DNA of 64,000 nt from Eutreptiella sp. 'Long Island Sound 2002'. Its lineage: Eukaryota > Euglenozoa > Euglenophyceae > Eutreptiales > Eutreptiaceae. The translations under genes were made by a program, and so were the position numbers. The stretch lies in NCBI GenBank assembly GCA_964036045.1, contig OZ038388.1, positions 32,571,759 to 32,635,758 on the forward strand, given 5' to 3'. The notes below the pieces were generated by a model. That model was not told the DNA's origin, did not search any database, and saw only the letters and a list, made by a program, of their open reading frames with translations. Shown in pieces: positions 9,804-23,800 of the stretch (within the stretch, counting starts at the first letter, position 1; the number at the start of each line of letters is the position of its first letter).

Positions 9804-12800
9804 TGCTCCCCATCTTTCTGCGTCATTGAAGGCTTCAGACACAGCACCGGTTTGACAGCAGTTCGAAGTGCGCGCAAAAAGATGGACGAGGAGATGGCGA
9901 GGGGAAAGCATCGCAATTCTGTAATGCTACAACGAACTTTCACAACGAATCATGCTTTTGGGAACTGCCCTTCTAGCGACGTGGAAATTCGTGACATTTC
10001 TTCGGCGGCGAGGATATTTGTCGCTTGCGCTGACAGCTCGTCGCCCCCGCGCCCAGAAGCCAAAATTTGCTGGCATCCCAGGCCACATCCACGTGATTGT
10101 TATGAAAAAATGCTGGGTCATCAATTTTTGCGACGATATACCAGCCGTATGGTATTCGAGGGGCTACATTGGAATGTCACACGCAACATGTCGCCGACAT
10201 GACCCCAACATTGTCGGTGACAAATGACAATGTGTGGCGTGTTGCAAAACGCTGGCAGTGGCGTACTTCTGTACGTGAAGTCTTGTCTTAGGACAAGGAA
10301 AGCACTGGGGCCTTAAAAGCGCCACAGGGCATGTCTTCCCCTTTGGCTGCAACAACTTGTGTTTCATGGAAGTCGTGACAAAAGATTGGATCTTCAAGTA
10401 GTTTTCTTCGTGATTGGAAACGACACTCGACGCCATTGTAGCCGTTCTTTGATGACAGAAGATGAAGATAAAGATTCGCCATTTCCCATCGTGCGTATTT
10501 AATGCATGGATTTGATGCAACCCATTTGACCCCCGTGATGCCACTGCGTTCTATCTCGGTCGTTATGGTTGGCGACGGAAAGCCTCCACCCACCATCAAA
10601 AAGTTTGCTTTCGCTTTCGAGTAGATGATTCGTTCTACTACCGTCTTTTCTTGGCGTGGGCACTAGTAAGCAAGCATGAAAGCAACACAAATTGCCTCCA
10701 CCCATATTGCAAACGGAAGGTGCACGTGAGCGTACGTCAATCTCCAAACCCTGGAAATCCTTGTTTTAATTCTTGGGGAGTGGGGCATATTGGTGCCCGA
10801 TCACAAGTCGTTTTAGAGCATACGCCACTTGGAGATAGTACAAGGGAAAGCCACGCCATGTTTAATTGGAGGGCGTAGGCATTGCGCTCGGAACAAAGGT
10901 GGTTCTTCCTTTCATGTTGAGGGCGACCTCCGAGCATTTTGTGTCTTTGTATTAGGTTGAGCTCTTTGGGGCAAGTGGGTTGCTACAAGTTTGTGTAGTG
11001 CTTGCATGCATGGTTAATTGCTCACAGGGGTGGAAATTTTAGTCAGTCGGGACACGGGTTGCGTACCATTGGAAAGGGGGTGCTTGCTACCATGTGTTGC
11101 GCTCTTGAATGCGACAATTGCGAAGAGGCATTTTCCATTAGAAGTTGTAAGGCACTGGTGAAACAAGGTCCCAGTTGCAAGTGATCGGCGATTTTCATCG
11201 CTCGCATGTTGAAAAATCGGCGTGATACAACCCCATGAATATCACCGTCCCCATGACCAACGACTGCTCCCCTCCACCAAGAAGGCAGTGCGTGTTGTAA
11301 AGTACGTCTACAACGAGCGAAAAGTCCGGACAGTTCGAGGGACGGCCTCACCGCAAAAACGGCGCCGCGCTCGAATGTGGCAGGGAAACCCAACACGCCG
11401 AAAACAATACGTCAAAGACCAAATTCCATTGGTTCGTGGACCAATCCGCGGAAGTTTCAATTTCACGCCCGTGAATGTGCTGCTTGAGTGCTTGCTTGTG
11501 CGAGTGTGAACACACCAGACACAACACGAGATGACACGACACGACACATAAGCAAGCACAGGTGCACAAGTGAAAGCGCAATGATTGTATGCCGCCTAAA
11601 CCACAACTATGCGTCACTTAAGTGATCGATGGTATGAATTTTTCTTGGTGAGACAAGGTTGCATCGCTTTTTGCTCTTGTGTATTAGTGTATGTCGTAGT
11701 TAGTGCCAAAGGTTGTTCTGTTCTTTTTTCTTCTTTGCCCGTTGTGCTTCCGCTAATGTACCACACGTGGTCCGCGCTCGCAACCCAACGCACATACATT
11801 TGCTTCGGCAACGCACCAATGGTTTGCATGCGCGTGTGGGTGGTTGAACAATCAAAAGGCCTCCATTTTGGGGTAAGCACAAGCTCATCTTTGAACACGT
11901 TGAGCTTGTAGGTGAAGAGGCAAGCCTCCCCCCACCTGTCGCATTGGCGATGTTTATGTCGGAAATCTTCGCCCGTCGTCGTAATTTGGTGCATTGTGTG
12001 GCCCTTTGTCGCAAGACCATTTAGCACCATCAAAATTGCTCACAATGCACTTGAAGACGCAAGAAAGCACAATATACTTTGGTATAGAATGGAATTTCGT
12101 TGGCATGGAATCGTTTTTTCCTATTCCGATATTTGAAATCACGAGTGGGTAATCAACATCCATCCCGCTATTTTGCCCGGAATTCACTTGGAGCCGGGTT
12201 TGATCCGACTTAGATGTGTAATAGTGTAGTTCACATGTGGTGGTACAATGGGGACGACGTTCATTTATAGTCGATTGTTACGCCGCATGCGTCAAAATTG
12301 GTGACTTGGAACGACTTTCACTTAGATATGGCGCCACAAGATGCGTGGCAAAGAATCAACTGGAATGGATGGGGCGAAGGTGATGGGTTTCAAATGGATC
12401 CAAATAACCCAGAATGGGTCATACATCCAAAAGGTTTGCTTGTCGTTTGCATTCCGCCCGGCCGCTATGAGAACGAGCCTCATGCAAAGAAATGCCCACT
12501 CGCTCGTTGGTCTCGGCGCCAATGTCCCGAGATATTGCATCATCGTGTCTCCGATCGTTATGATGCTGCTTGCACCGACACACTTGTCCTAGGGGACTCT
12601 TTAAGAAAGATCATCCCATTCATGAAAGAAACATTCCAGATAGAAAGCATTGCACAATCCCCGTCGTTGCCCAAGAACAAAGTTATGTCGAAGCTCCCTC
12701 GTCCAACCATTTGCGCAGGATTCATGGAAAGCCTCAAGGTAAACCTTGCAACGTTTCGGTGGCCAGTCGAAGCATGTAATAGAACAAGATAACCATTCCA

Positions 12801-13097
12801 TGTCCCACGTGATTCCGACACATGGTTTTCCATGTTGATTTTATCATTAGAAATCATGTTCCCATCGGATGTTCTTTAAGGAGAGCCGGAGCCCGTTGAA
12901 AGGAAGCAGTTAAAAGGAAGGGGCTTCTTAATCGCGAAATTGTATACGCCGTGATTTAAAGCGTCTTGTGGGAGGAAAGAAGCCAACCCTATCCCCTTGC
13001 ATATGATACTTTGTGAAAAGTGAAACTGCCGAGCCTTCAAGCTGTCAACGTGGTCCATTGGTGGTTGTGGACTACGGAGCTTACCCAGCCACGGCGG

Positions 13098-13271
13098 GGG
13101 GGGGGGGGGGGGGCTCCGGCCGTGCCGTGCCACGGTGCCGCCACATAGGGTGTGTCGTGTCACACGGGGCCGCCGCTATGTCGTGTTGTGTGAGGGTGAT
13201 CGGCACTTGTGTCACCTGTGCCGGCTGTGCCACCATGACACGGAGGGGGGGGGGGGGAGGGGGGGGGGGGG
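13098..13271 (+). repeat. paired poly-G tracts
   Basis: There is an uninterrupted run of about 19 G near 13098-13116. A second tract of G runs broken by single A bases lies at about 13244-13271. GTGCCGTG/GTGTCGTG phrases lie between them. Such tracts can form G-quadruplexes and are prone to length change. Confidence 0.7.
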
Positions 13272-14413
13272 ACCATTGGAAAGTGTGCCGCGGCACGTGC
13301 CGTGACATGGGTAAGCTCCTACACCCGGCGCATCGTGGGCACGCTTCGACTCACGTCTCCGCATGTGTTGTTGCAGGCAACATTGAAACCCAACCAAGTG
13401 AGCACCGACAATGAGAATCGACTTTGCCATACCTTTGGGAAGAACTATCGGGATCTTTGGAGAGTGCGCAACGGTCTCATTGAGCGGCCCCCCGACGCAG
13501 TCGTGTTCCCTTCTTGCCACCAGGTGACGTGCATGTTGTGCCAAGCTTTTGCTAGTTTCAGCAGAACCACACATTCTTTTTTTCGCTTGGGCGTTTCTCG
13601 TGAGCGACCGAGTGATGTGGCAAACTAAGTTGATGTGGTCCAACCCCTTGAGCTCTTTCGCATACTTCAAGAAGGTCGATGGAGATAGACGTAGAGAAGC
13701 AAGTGCACTAGAGGCAGCGGGGCCTTTTTAGGAGCAATAAGGAAAGCCCCAGAGCTTTCATGACACAAACCACGAATTGCATATGGACCAAGAAAGGGAG
13801 ACGGTGTCATTGTGAGGGAGCAAAGTAAAATAGGCACATGTGAGGAAGGGATGGCTATCGATGGGCTATCGATGGAGATAGAGGTGGACATCTTGGCAAG
13901 ATTGAAGAATGTAAGTTCACCGTAACGGGCGGGCACACCATTTGGGCGAGATAATTGTAAGTGGAAGAGTTCCAAGAAGGAACCAAGTGGAATTGGAGGG
14001 GGGGGGAGTACCTTCGTGTCGGGACGATGCATGCCTAAGTCTACCACGAATACGAAGCGGTGTTGTTTCGCTCGCGGATTGCCCACTAGACACACGATGT
14101 GACCTCCAACACCCTGCATCGCCCTGCCTCAGGACGTTTATTGGGACATTAGTGCGCAATCGCCTTCCATTCTTCACCCCTGCACCCACATGGCCCTCCC
14201 GATGCCTTCCTCCCTCCCTTTTTGAAGGGCATGTTTTCTGCCTTTTTGTGTGTCTTTTCCGTGTTTTTTTGTGTTTTTTGTGTATGTGCGTGTTTTTGTG
14301 TTTTTTCAGTGTGTTGATTTTTTTGATACAATAGAGAACACACGACAGACGTGTACCAACGGGGAGAGCAACTAGAACATGCTATGCATGAGCACTTACA
14401 CACGAGTGAGAAT

Positions 14414-14415
<2 letters not shown>

Positions 14416-14460
<45 letters not shown>
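14416..14460. repeat. (GA)n microsatellite
   Basis: A perfect GA dinucleotide repeat of about 22 units. It produces serine-leucine runs in one minus-strand frame, which are not a gene. Confidence 0.9.
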
Positions 14461-14463
<3 letters not shown>

Positions 14464-14821
14464 GGGCGTCATGCAGTGCAGTGCATACGTGCATACATGG
14501 TGACTCCGCCGCTAGGTGGGCGACACGACTCAGTGGCAGCCTAATTTGTTGAGTAGGAGGTTGGTGGATCCTGGTTGAAGACACATGTAGTGAGCAATGT
14601 GTCTGACCGACCAGGCAGAGTGAAGCAGAAAGGGCTGGGCTGGGCAGGGCGAGCGAGGATCAGGGTACAAGTCTTTCTGATGTGCACAGTGCCCCTCACC
14701 GTACTGCTATAGCCTTTTGGTTCATGAACTACTGAAGAAGCTTTGCTTTCTGCTAGTGCCGTGCTTTAGCGTCATCGTCATCCACACACCCATCTGAGAT
14801 TGGTTGTGATCTGTTGCTCAG

Positions 14822-17800
14822 GACGTGGAGGTGATCATGCAGGCAGCAGTGCAGCATAACGTGTGCCTCATACCCTTCGGTGGGGGCACGAATGTCGTAG
14901 GGGCAGTGGAGCCTGATCCTTCGGAGACCAAGCGAATGATTGTCACGATGGATATGCGCCGCATGGGACGCCTGTTGGCAGTGGACCAGGTGTGTGCGCA
15001 CAGTTCCGCCTTTAGTCGCAATAGCCCTTTGTTCATGTCTGCAGGCGATGTGCGATTGCGGTGTTGTTATGGGAAATGGCGTGGATTCTCCTGCAATATT
15101 TGTTGCGGTTCTGGCCCATCGCCCGCCTCGGCCAGCTCAGGGATTGTTGGCCTGGTGCATCCCAGTGGAACAGGCCATTTTAGCATTACCTTCACTCACA
15201 CTCGCACGCAGCAAGGGAGACGTCTCAGCCGCCATGTTGTGGGCTGCTGCAGTGTGCACAGTCAATGCTGTGGTGTTTGATCGCGCAAATACCATATCAC
15301 CCGAGAAGGCAGGCTGCTTTTGTGCCGAACCCGTGTTCCCATGGTCATTGGTCGATGGTCTTCAGCAGCTTCACAGCATTGCCCTTGCCCTAGGAAGTGG
15401 TGGTTGAAAAGGTGGAGGGCAGACGGTCGAGGCCTCCACTATCTGAAATTGCAACGACAGCGGTTGGTAAGTAACAGGGGCTCCTCTTGTCATCAGTCAG
15501 AACAAGCCCAAAGGGGCAATTCAACAACCGTTACCATGTGCGCAGGAGTCCAAAACTGCAGTCTTCGAGGCGGGGGTCCTGGGGCCTGCGCTTGAGGAAC
15601 AGTTAGAGAAGCATGGCCTTACACTGGGCCATGATCCCGACTCCTTCATGCATTCAACCCTTGGAGGCTGGATCGCCACTCGCTCTTCTGGCGCCAATTC
15701 CAATAAATACGGTGACCTGGAGGTGCGCCCCCGTGACTGTGCGAGGCTGACAGTGGGTTACGTTTGAGAGTGCCCACGAGTGCATGTGTCTGACGGCCTG
15801 GGGCTGGTGTCTAGGTGTCGGTTTTGTGCTTGGGTCAGTGCGCTTCAGGATGCATGAGGTTTGTGAAGGTGTGTGGTTTCGGGTTATCAAGGGTTGTGCA
15901 TTTAAGGTGGTTGCGGGTACATGAAGGTTGGTGTTGGTGAGTGTTGTTCAGCAATGATAGGAGTTGGGCAGGGTTCGTTGAGGGTTGAGAGTCGTGGTGA
16001 TGATTGGTCCGAGTGGTTCAGGACCATTGCTGAATTGTTGAGTGTCCCAAGATCTCAAGCTCCACCGTATCCCTGGCGCGAGCCAGTGTAGGCACCCAAA
16101 TGTTCCTGCCTGCCCTCTGCACTCCCTGGGTCTGGAAAATGCATTGCTTCGGAACCTCTATGCCCAAGAGGTTGTGGGCAGTTCTGGAAGCTGATGCATG
16201 GGATTATAGCAAGTGCTGCTATGCTGAAGCAGAATCAAGAAGAATACCTCATATTTGGAAGTCCCAGGAACATGAAAATCAAGTGGTCTGAAATACAAGG
16301 GAGTTGGTAAGAAATCCAGAATTGTGGACCTAGCCTGTTGAAATTTGTATGCAATCCTCAACCAATGCTGACCAAGCAAAGCAGAGGCATGTTTGTTGGT
16401 CGCTGTCATACACGAACGTTGGAGCAAGAAAGATTGTGGCAAAACAGACTCATACATTTGGCCCTCCAAGAATAGGTCCCAGATTATTACTGTCTGGACA
16501 CCTACCCCACCTTGGATAAGGGCTTTTCTGGTGTGTTCCACTTGTTTCTGCAGGGGCGACTCAAGGCATTCAAAACGACCTCAACAGATGCAAACAAACA
16601 AAGGGGGGAAACTAGCAAATGGATGCGCGGTAGTATTGCAACAGATGCGGACCTTGGTAAGCAAAGACAACAGAACACAACACCGTACAGCACAAAATTG
16701 CAAGGGAAAAAATCAGCAACCGCCTGGCCAAGTTCACTGGGTGGACCTCAAATTTGCATAGTTACATTGGTCTGCTTAGCGAATCCATTCAGAGGCCTTG
16801 CATACTCTTGTGACAGCCCATCACATCAAACAATGATGTCCAACGTCATAAAACATATCGGGTTTGGTGGGCTTTCTCTGCTGGTGTTGCCTTGGGCCAT
16901 GTCCCACACGCCCAGGCCATCGATGCCTCCTCAGGGAGGCATTGATGGTGCACCGGGCACACAGGAGTGCCAAGCACCAATCTCAAGCTCAGCCCCAGCC
17001 CTGGCCCCAGCCAGTGTTGTCGCTTTCTGCCTATTTTTTTCGAATGCAAACCACACGCCTTGTGAACGAGCAGAACTTGCCACTGCAGCTGCCTGCCACA
17101 GGGGTAGCGCCCCCCCCCCCCAACACACACACACACACACCTCTGACTCGTGCATCTCGGGAAAATGCCAGGTGCAGAAGAACTGGACGGTGGACGCCAC
17201 ATTCTTTTTTGGGCCCATTTGGTGTACCTTAGCCCACAGGGTTGAATTTGGCATTTAGACCCTTTTTTGGCCCCTTGTTTTGCGGGGCAAAATTATCCCC
17301 AGACAGGTTCTTGGTCAGGGACCCACGATCCTCTGCACCGAGAATGCGATGGGGTCCGGAGCGCAAGTAACATCCAGACTGGGTTGTACGCGATGGGACC
17401 AGGCAGGGCGGGTTAGATGGGCCCCTTACGGGCTCTTCCCGGATGGAGCCCTCTTTTATCTCTGTTTGTTCTCTCCTCCGTCGCAATGGTAGAAGTTGGG
17501 CAGGGTTGGTTGACGGTTGAGAGTCGTGATGATGAGTGGCCCGAGTGGTTCAGGACCACTGCTAAATTGTTGAATGACACAAGATCTCAAGCTCAGCCGT
17601 GTCCCTGGCCCGAGGCACCCAAATATTCTGGTCGTTTGTAGGACATGGTGCTTGCCCTCAAGGTGGTCACCCCTAAGGGCACCGTGTGCACGCCCACCGT
17701 CCCCCGCGCCGTGGGGCCAGATGTGAACGAGGTGTTCCTGGGCTCCGAGGGTGTGTTGGGCGTCATTACTGAGGCAACGATGAAGACGCACGCACGTCCG

Positions 17801-20800
17801 CCCTGCCGCATCACCGAGGGGTGGCTCTTCCCTACATTCGCCACTGCTTGCGCTGCTTCGCAAGACGTATGTATTTCGTTGCTTTCAGGGTGGTGAAGGT
17901 GGGAGGGCGTGCGGTGCAGGATGGTGAGAGGGTCTTCGCAGCTGGAGCAAGGACGGATGCAGCGGAAGAATGGGGGCCGTTTCTGGTGGTGGGGTGCAGC
18001 GGCAGCCTGTATGAGCCCCATCTCCGACATTTTCCCGTGAAGGCTGCACTGCCAGAGGTTTGCACACGAGAGCCCCATTAGGAGCATGCTGCTGGGCCCT
18101 GCCCACATGTCCATCAGCGCTGTCCATCCTCCATGATACCCCCAAACCAGCTGCTGGAGCCTTCCCAGATGGCCCTCATAGCACTCGTGTCGCAAAAGTG
18201 CTCGTACAAATGTTTTCCCACTGTTCCGCAGATGGTCACCTCCGAGTGCCTGCCCACAGTCCTCCGGTGTTATGACGACCACGAAACTCAATTGTCATTT
18301 GCCATGAAATCCGCTGAAGGTTTTCCTTTCTGCTGTGCTCATATCAGCGGTTTTGTTGGTTCTCATGCACCACTGAATGGGCAAGGGCCACCAAATGATG
18401 ACCCAAGCCTGGCCCAACGCAACATGTTCGTTCTATATCAGTGACCCATGGTGCATCACCACCTGGTCACCCACCCTGATTCGCGAGCCCTCAAAATTTG
18501 CTTAACCTACACTTAGCACAGAACATCAGATGGGCGATGGCGTAGCAAAGGAGAGCTGGCCCCAGGTTTGCCATTCATCCCGAGGCGGCCTTCCATCCTG
18601 AATCCTTGCTTTTTGCACGCCACCTATGAAATTTTGGCGGGCTTGCGGCCCATTCCCTTACCGTTGGTGATAGGAACTGCACTCAGAGGTCAGTACCCTC
18701 ACAACATCAGCGACCCATCGTGCATCACCAGGTGGTCTCCTTCCCGAGCCCCCTCTGGGTCATTTTGGCTGGAGATTACATCAAGTTGGACCAGGAGAAA
18801 AAACACGCACCCCGTCTTGACTATGGGATGCGTTGCCTCATCCTTGATTATTTGCATCGAATGCCTGCAGTTCAGTGTGGCATTTTTTTTCATCCAATCA
18901 ATCGCTCATTAGGTTTTGCGCGCCCTACCACACGTTCTCTGCTCAACGGCTGTATGCGAGCCCTCATTTGTGGCAACAACATAATGGGGTCACAAAGATG
19001 GTTTGTGCCATGAAAGATGAGCATAGGATTGAGCCCACGAGGCACCTGTTGAGGAGCACCTATGTGGTGATGTGGGGGGGTCATTTCTGATTTGTCTATG
19101 CCCCACGTGCAACGGATACTCATAGTGTGCTGCCACGCTGCAGTGGGCACTGGGCGGTGGGGGTTCTTCAGTACACTGCCTCACTGCATGGGGCAGTGTG
19201 CAGTGGGGATCCTTCAATTCACTGTTGCACTGCACGGCGCAGTGGGCAGTGGGGAACCTTCAATACACTGCCTCACTGTAGCGATTTTATTTCTCTGAAT
19301 GGTTTAGCGGGAACTGTGCTGGCTTATTCATAATTGGGACGTTCGGGGGAGTGGGTTCGTGTACATCATGTTCACACAAGGGGTGGCGACAGGACTCGCT
19401 GCACAGCACCAGACGAGGAAGTACTTGCAATGCCTACTGTATCGATTCGCTGGCAGTCAGAGAGTTTTGCACACAGATGCCGCTGTTGTGCTCTTCAGGC
19501 CCGCTCAAACAGCTACTGTCCGATTCCATCAAACACTATTTGACCCAGTGTAAACACTTTGATCTGACGAAAGTCAGCCTCGTGATATTGGGGTATGCTG
19601 CTGCACATCGTACGCCTTTCTAGGGGCTGTTTGTTTACCTTTGTCTCGAATTGCGCCTGTGTGTCCTCTGCTACCTGTCATTTTTTTGTGCGGGGATGCA
19701 AGGGGTGGCAGACAGGAGCATTTGCTGTCATTACTATGACCACAACCGTGACCACGGTCACGACGTCCATTATCGTCACTGTGTGGTGCATGTCATGATC
19801 CTGTGTGTTCTACAGATTTGAGGGCTTTGCTGGTGCCGTCGCCATGCAGCGTGCCCAGGTCAAGAAGGTCTGCAAGCGCCACAACGGATTTAGTGTTGGA
19901 AAATCTGCCGGTGCCAATTGGCAGCGCAAGAAGTACGATCAGCCGCTGGTGCGTGATTTTCTGTTGGACAACGGCTGCTGGGCCGACGTTCTGGAGGTTT
20001 GGCTTCTCCCGGAAATGCCCGTTCTGTTCCAGTGCAGAGAGTTTTGGACGCCTTTTGTAATCAGGATGTTGGTCTGGCATAGTGCCGGAGCTGCTGCGAA
20101 CAGGAATCTGTGGCCACCTCTGGTGCTCCACATACAAGTCCTTCGTTTACAACACTTCTAGTGCCAGATCCAGTTCCACCACCAACCACTGCCAGTGCTA
20201 GTTTCACCACCAATCCTAGTACACGTCCCAGTTCTACTGCTAACCCCTTGCAGCCGCAGTTCCAACAACGCAGCCAGCAGCATCCTGTACCTATTTCAGT
20301 ACCAAATGCAGTACCACTGCCAGTACCCGTATTTATGTTCCGATATGCCCATACACCTGCCAGTACCAGCCGCAGTACCGTTGCCCGTCTACAGCTGCCA
20401 GTGCACCTGCCATTCCCATTGCCATTTGCTTGGGTCTTCTTTCTGCTGCCTTTTCAGACTGCAGTAAACTACAGTTCCGCAATCGCTTTATGGAGGGATG
20501 TCAAGGCTTCTATGCAGCGCTATTGGACGGTACTCCTCTGTGCCCCTGTGCCAAGCACATTCCCACAACTCTCCAGCCTGTGATTACGTGCCCTGTTATC
20601 TGTGCTGCAGCACACTGCTGTTGTGGAGGGTGCCACCTGCCTGGTGCAGTTTACCCATGCATTTCAAAGAGGCAGTGGTTGTCGCGGCAATTGACTGTGA
20701 ATTCTGCAAAACTGCTGGATTGCTGAATTTGTTCCAAGGTTACGAGCGCCAAAAAATCGCCCACCGGGTGTTGTTTTGAGAAAAAATGCACCATGGGATG

Positions 20801-23800
20801 ACTGCACGTGCTAAACCCCAATTTCATGTGAAATTGGGTGTGACAACGTTGTAGCCTGTGCTGTTTCAATCCCTTTGCTCAGCGACACTCTGTACTATCA
20901 GCCTTTTCGGTTTGGTTTCGTTTGGTTGCTGAAGCCGGGTCATTCTGGAAGTTGAAACCAAAAAATCACCTCGAAGAGAGCTTGTTAGGATCAAGCGCAG
21001 GCGCGTGCGTCGTATACCCCCCCCCCCCTTTTGGGGCTCATTCGTGTAGCATACCCCAGGGCATGATATTTGATGTCCAATCCCTTGTAAAGTCATTATT
21101 TTGCCCAATAAGATGATCCCCCAATGGATTTTTTGATTCTGAGGCCTCTATCCCCTGAAACTGGATTGCACTTTTTGGGGGGTGGGGGCGGGGGGGGGGG
21201 TCAAAAGTTTGTGCTCAGAAGGATTTGAACAAGGGTCAGATTGGGCATCACTGACAGGTCGGCCAACCGGGAACCAAACCGCCGACCTGCATGTCCGTGT
21301 TTGGCTGCATTACCATTCGACCACTGCTTGTTCTGACAGCTATTGCTCTCCTTGCTGCTTGTAGCCGAGTCTGCCACTGAAAAAACCCAAACTGTGTGTT
21401 TCTGTCTGTCTGCCTGCCTGCTTGCCCGACTGACTGTCTGACTGACTGCTGGCCTGACTAACTGACTGATTGGCTGACTGTCAGCCTCTCTTCGAGGTGC
21501 ACTGCCGAAGGCAATAGACTTTTCATGTACTATTGCAGATGCTGAAAAGGGCTTGTAACATTCTACTCTTCAGTGCTGAGGGTCAATTTCATCTGAGTCA
21601 TTTCCACAGATGGTAGTTATATGTGTGCTAGACCTGAGCATCTCATGCAGTGTGCATGCAGCATCATTCACCACGACACAGTGGCATAGTGTGACTGTAT
21701 GCGATGCGTTGGTGTTGTGGTCCTGAAGGCAGGCGGAACCTACAGCCATGGGGGTTGGGGGAGAGAAAGGGTGTCTGTTTCAGAGGCCACAACAGGTTGT
21801 CCACCCGAAGTTGCAAATGGCTCACCTGTCCGGTCCATGTCCTCCATCGGTTGTTGGTTGGGGTGGTCAGCCAGTGCCCCAGACACCTCCCCTCCTCTTG
21901 CTTGTCTGTGCAGGAGAAAGACCTCAAGGGCTGGGTGGGCTGCCACACATCTCATCAGTATCAGTATGGGTGCTGCATGTATTTCACGTTTGGAGGTGTG
22001 CAGCAGGGGCCCCATGATATCAATACTTTCTTGGGCCTGAAGCAAGCCGCCACGGAGGCCATTCTACGAAATGGAGGTATGGGTGGCCACCACGTGTGAT
22101 CGCAGGCTGAAGCCTTGGTGCCTCGTGGTCCAGAATTTGTTGCGGGTCAGCCTGCGAGCAAAAATGCTGGGCTGTGGTGCCCTGTGTGTACACTTCTGTG
22201 GATCTGGGATAATCATGGAGGCTGGAAGGGTATCCTAAACCTGCAAGCGCCCGGTGGTTGTTTGCTGGTCGCCTGCTCGCTGCTTGCGCCTGGGCAACAT
22301 CCAGCGCTGGACCTCTAGGTCGATTTGAGCAGTATCCTGCGAGGCGCAGCAGCGGGAAGTGGGACCTTCAGCTGCGCCAAACTGCGAAACTGTTATGTAC
22401 CAGGTCATCCATACCTGGTCCATGTCATTTCTGACGCCATATATGCACGACACTCAAGGCAACAACCCTCTGAAGTGATTGGTACCACTGATGCATCGTC
22501 AAATGTGCATTTGTTGTTCGAGAAATGGCGGGAAAGCACTGAATTATAATGACTCCGGGGATTGTGCCTGTCCAACGCTCTGGAGGATTTGTGGGCCAGT
22601 TCGTTAGAAGGGCCATGTAGCCCGTCACACAGACGGGCGGGCTTCAGCATGTAGCCTTTCTGGCCGTGTTTGTCATTACTGCGCCGTCTGATTGTCTATT
22701 TGTGCTTTTCTCTTTCGTTCTCTTGCTGTTTGTTGTATGCACTCAGGCAGTCTGTCACACCACCACGGAGTTGGTTATGAGCATGTGCCTTGGATGCAGA
22801 GGTATGCATTGGGATGCTCGCATGCACAGTGCTGCAAGCCTAGTTTCAAGCCAGTGCTGCTGGGGCCTATTGAAGTGGTGCTGTGTGCAGACAGCCATAT
22901 TGATAAGAAGTATTTTGCATGGAGGGAACTCTTGAGTGAAATTCTCGGCTCAGTAGGTGGGTGTGCATGTCATGGGGTCAGGGTTGACTACACAATTCGG
23001 CGTACACAGCCCAGAGCACCAGGCCTTGCCTGAAACAGCACCCACCACAACCCCTACTCCGAGTGTTGGTTAGTGCAAAGAGATGGCAAAGGAGTTCAAT
23101 ATAAAATGCTTTGGTCCAACCGCCGATACGGCCTCGAACGTCGTTGGCCAATTTTCTTTTTGCAGAGTCCATGATGTTGTTCTTGTACCAAAACATTGAG
23201 TTTATGAACGGCCGCAGTTTCTGTGGTGATGAAGTGACGCTCCGTCCATTTGAGCCATTGGCCCTGGGGTGGTCGTATTTCCCCACATTCCGGAGTTAAG
23301 CATTGGATACGCAACTCCCAGCCTGCTAGACTCTTTATATCAGCCCAACACCCGTCAAAGTGGCTGAGTGTACAGCCTCTTCTAAACCTACTAGCAGGAC
23401 ATAGACACCGTCGTCCAAGGCGGCTAGACACATCTCTGCATGGACAGGGGTCACACAGACACACACAATGAGGAACCATGACAAAACTACAACAAAGCAG
23501 CTAAGCGGGGTGCAAGAGCACTCCTCTGGAGCTGCAGAGCAACCCTAAGCGTCTTTCATTTGAAAAAAAAACGCTGACACACGCGCACACACATGCGCGC
23601 ACCCACAACGGCACCACAACCATTCCGAAATCTCGAGACCCTGAGGTATCTATACGCGCAAACGGATAGCTAGGTCAGGCACCTCTCGGCAGTGGGCCTT
23701 TGGGGCGTTGAAACCTGAACCCCTAGACCCCGAGGCTGGACCCAGCGGCCACTGATGTTATGGCACCCCTCGTTTTGGTCAATTCATGAGATACGCTGCT

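Larger units (their letters stand above)
9832..14821. other. region without recognised gene; low-complexity DNA
   Basis: This should contain the THI4 promoter near its left end and, further right, the missing 5' exons of the AGPS gene. I could not recognise either. A 164-codon frame at 12298-12792 (+) and several minus-strand frames are uninterrupted but match nothing I know. Two poly-G tracts (about 13098 and 13244-13271) and a (GA)n microsatellite (about 14416-14460) are present. Confidence 0.4.

Noticed and set aside
9203-9829. 208-codon plus-strand open frame made of 48-residue repeats
   Set aside because: It is the antisense shadow of the 144-bp riboswitch units. The period is a multiple of three, so any open frame repeats. 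The conserved features are those of an RNA on the other strand.
12298-12792. 164-codon ORF containing NWNGWG, resembling the WNGWG of the AGPS N-terminus
   Set aside because: Sequence before and after the short match does not align with AGPS, and no splice path joins it to the exon at 14822. The match may be chance.
16512-17258. 248-codon plus-strand ORF
   Set aside because: It lies wholly inside an AGPS intron, has no domain, and contains low-complexity CA and poly-C sequence. Flanking exons join in phase without it.
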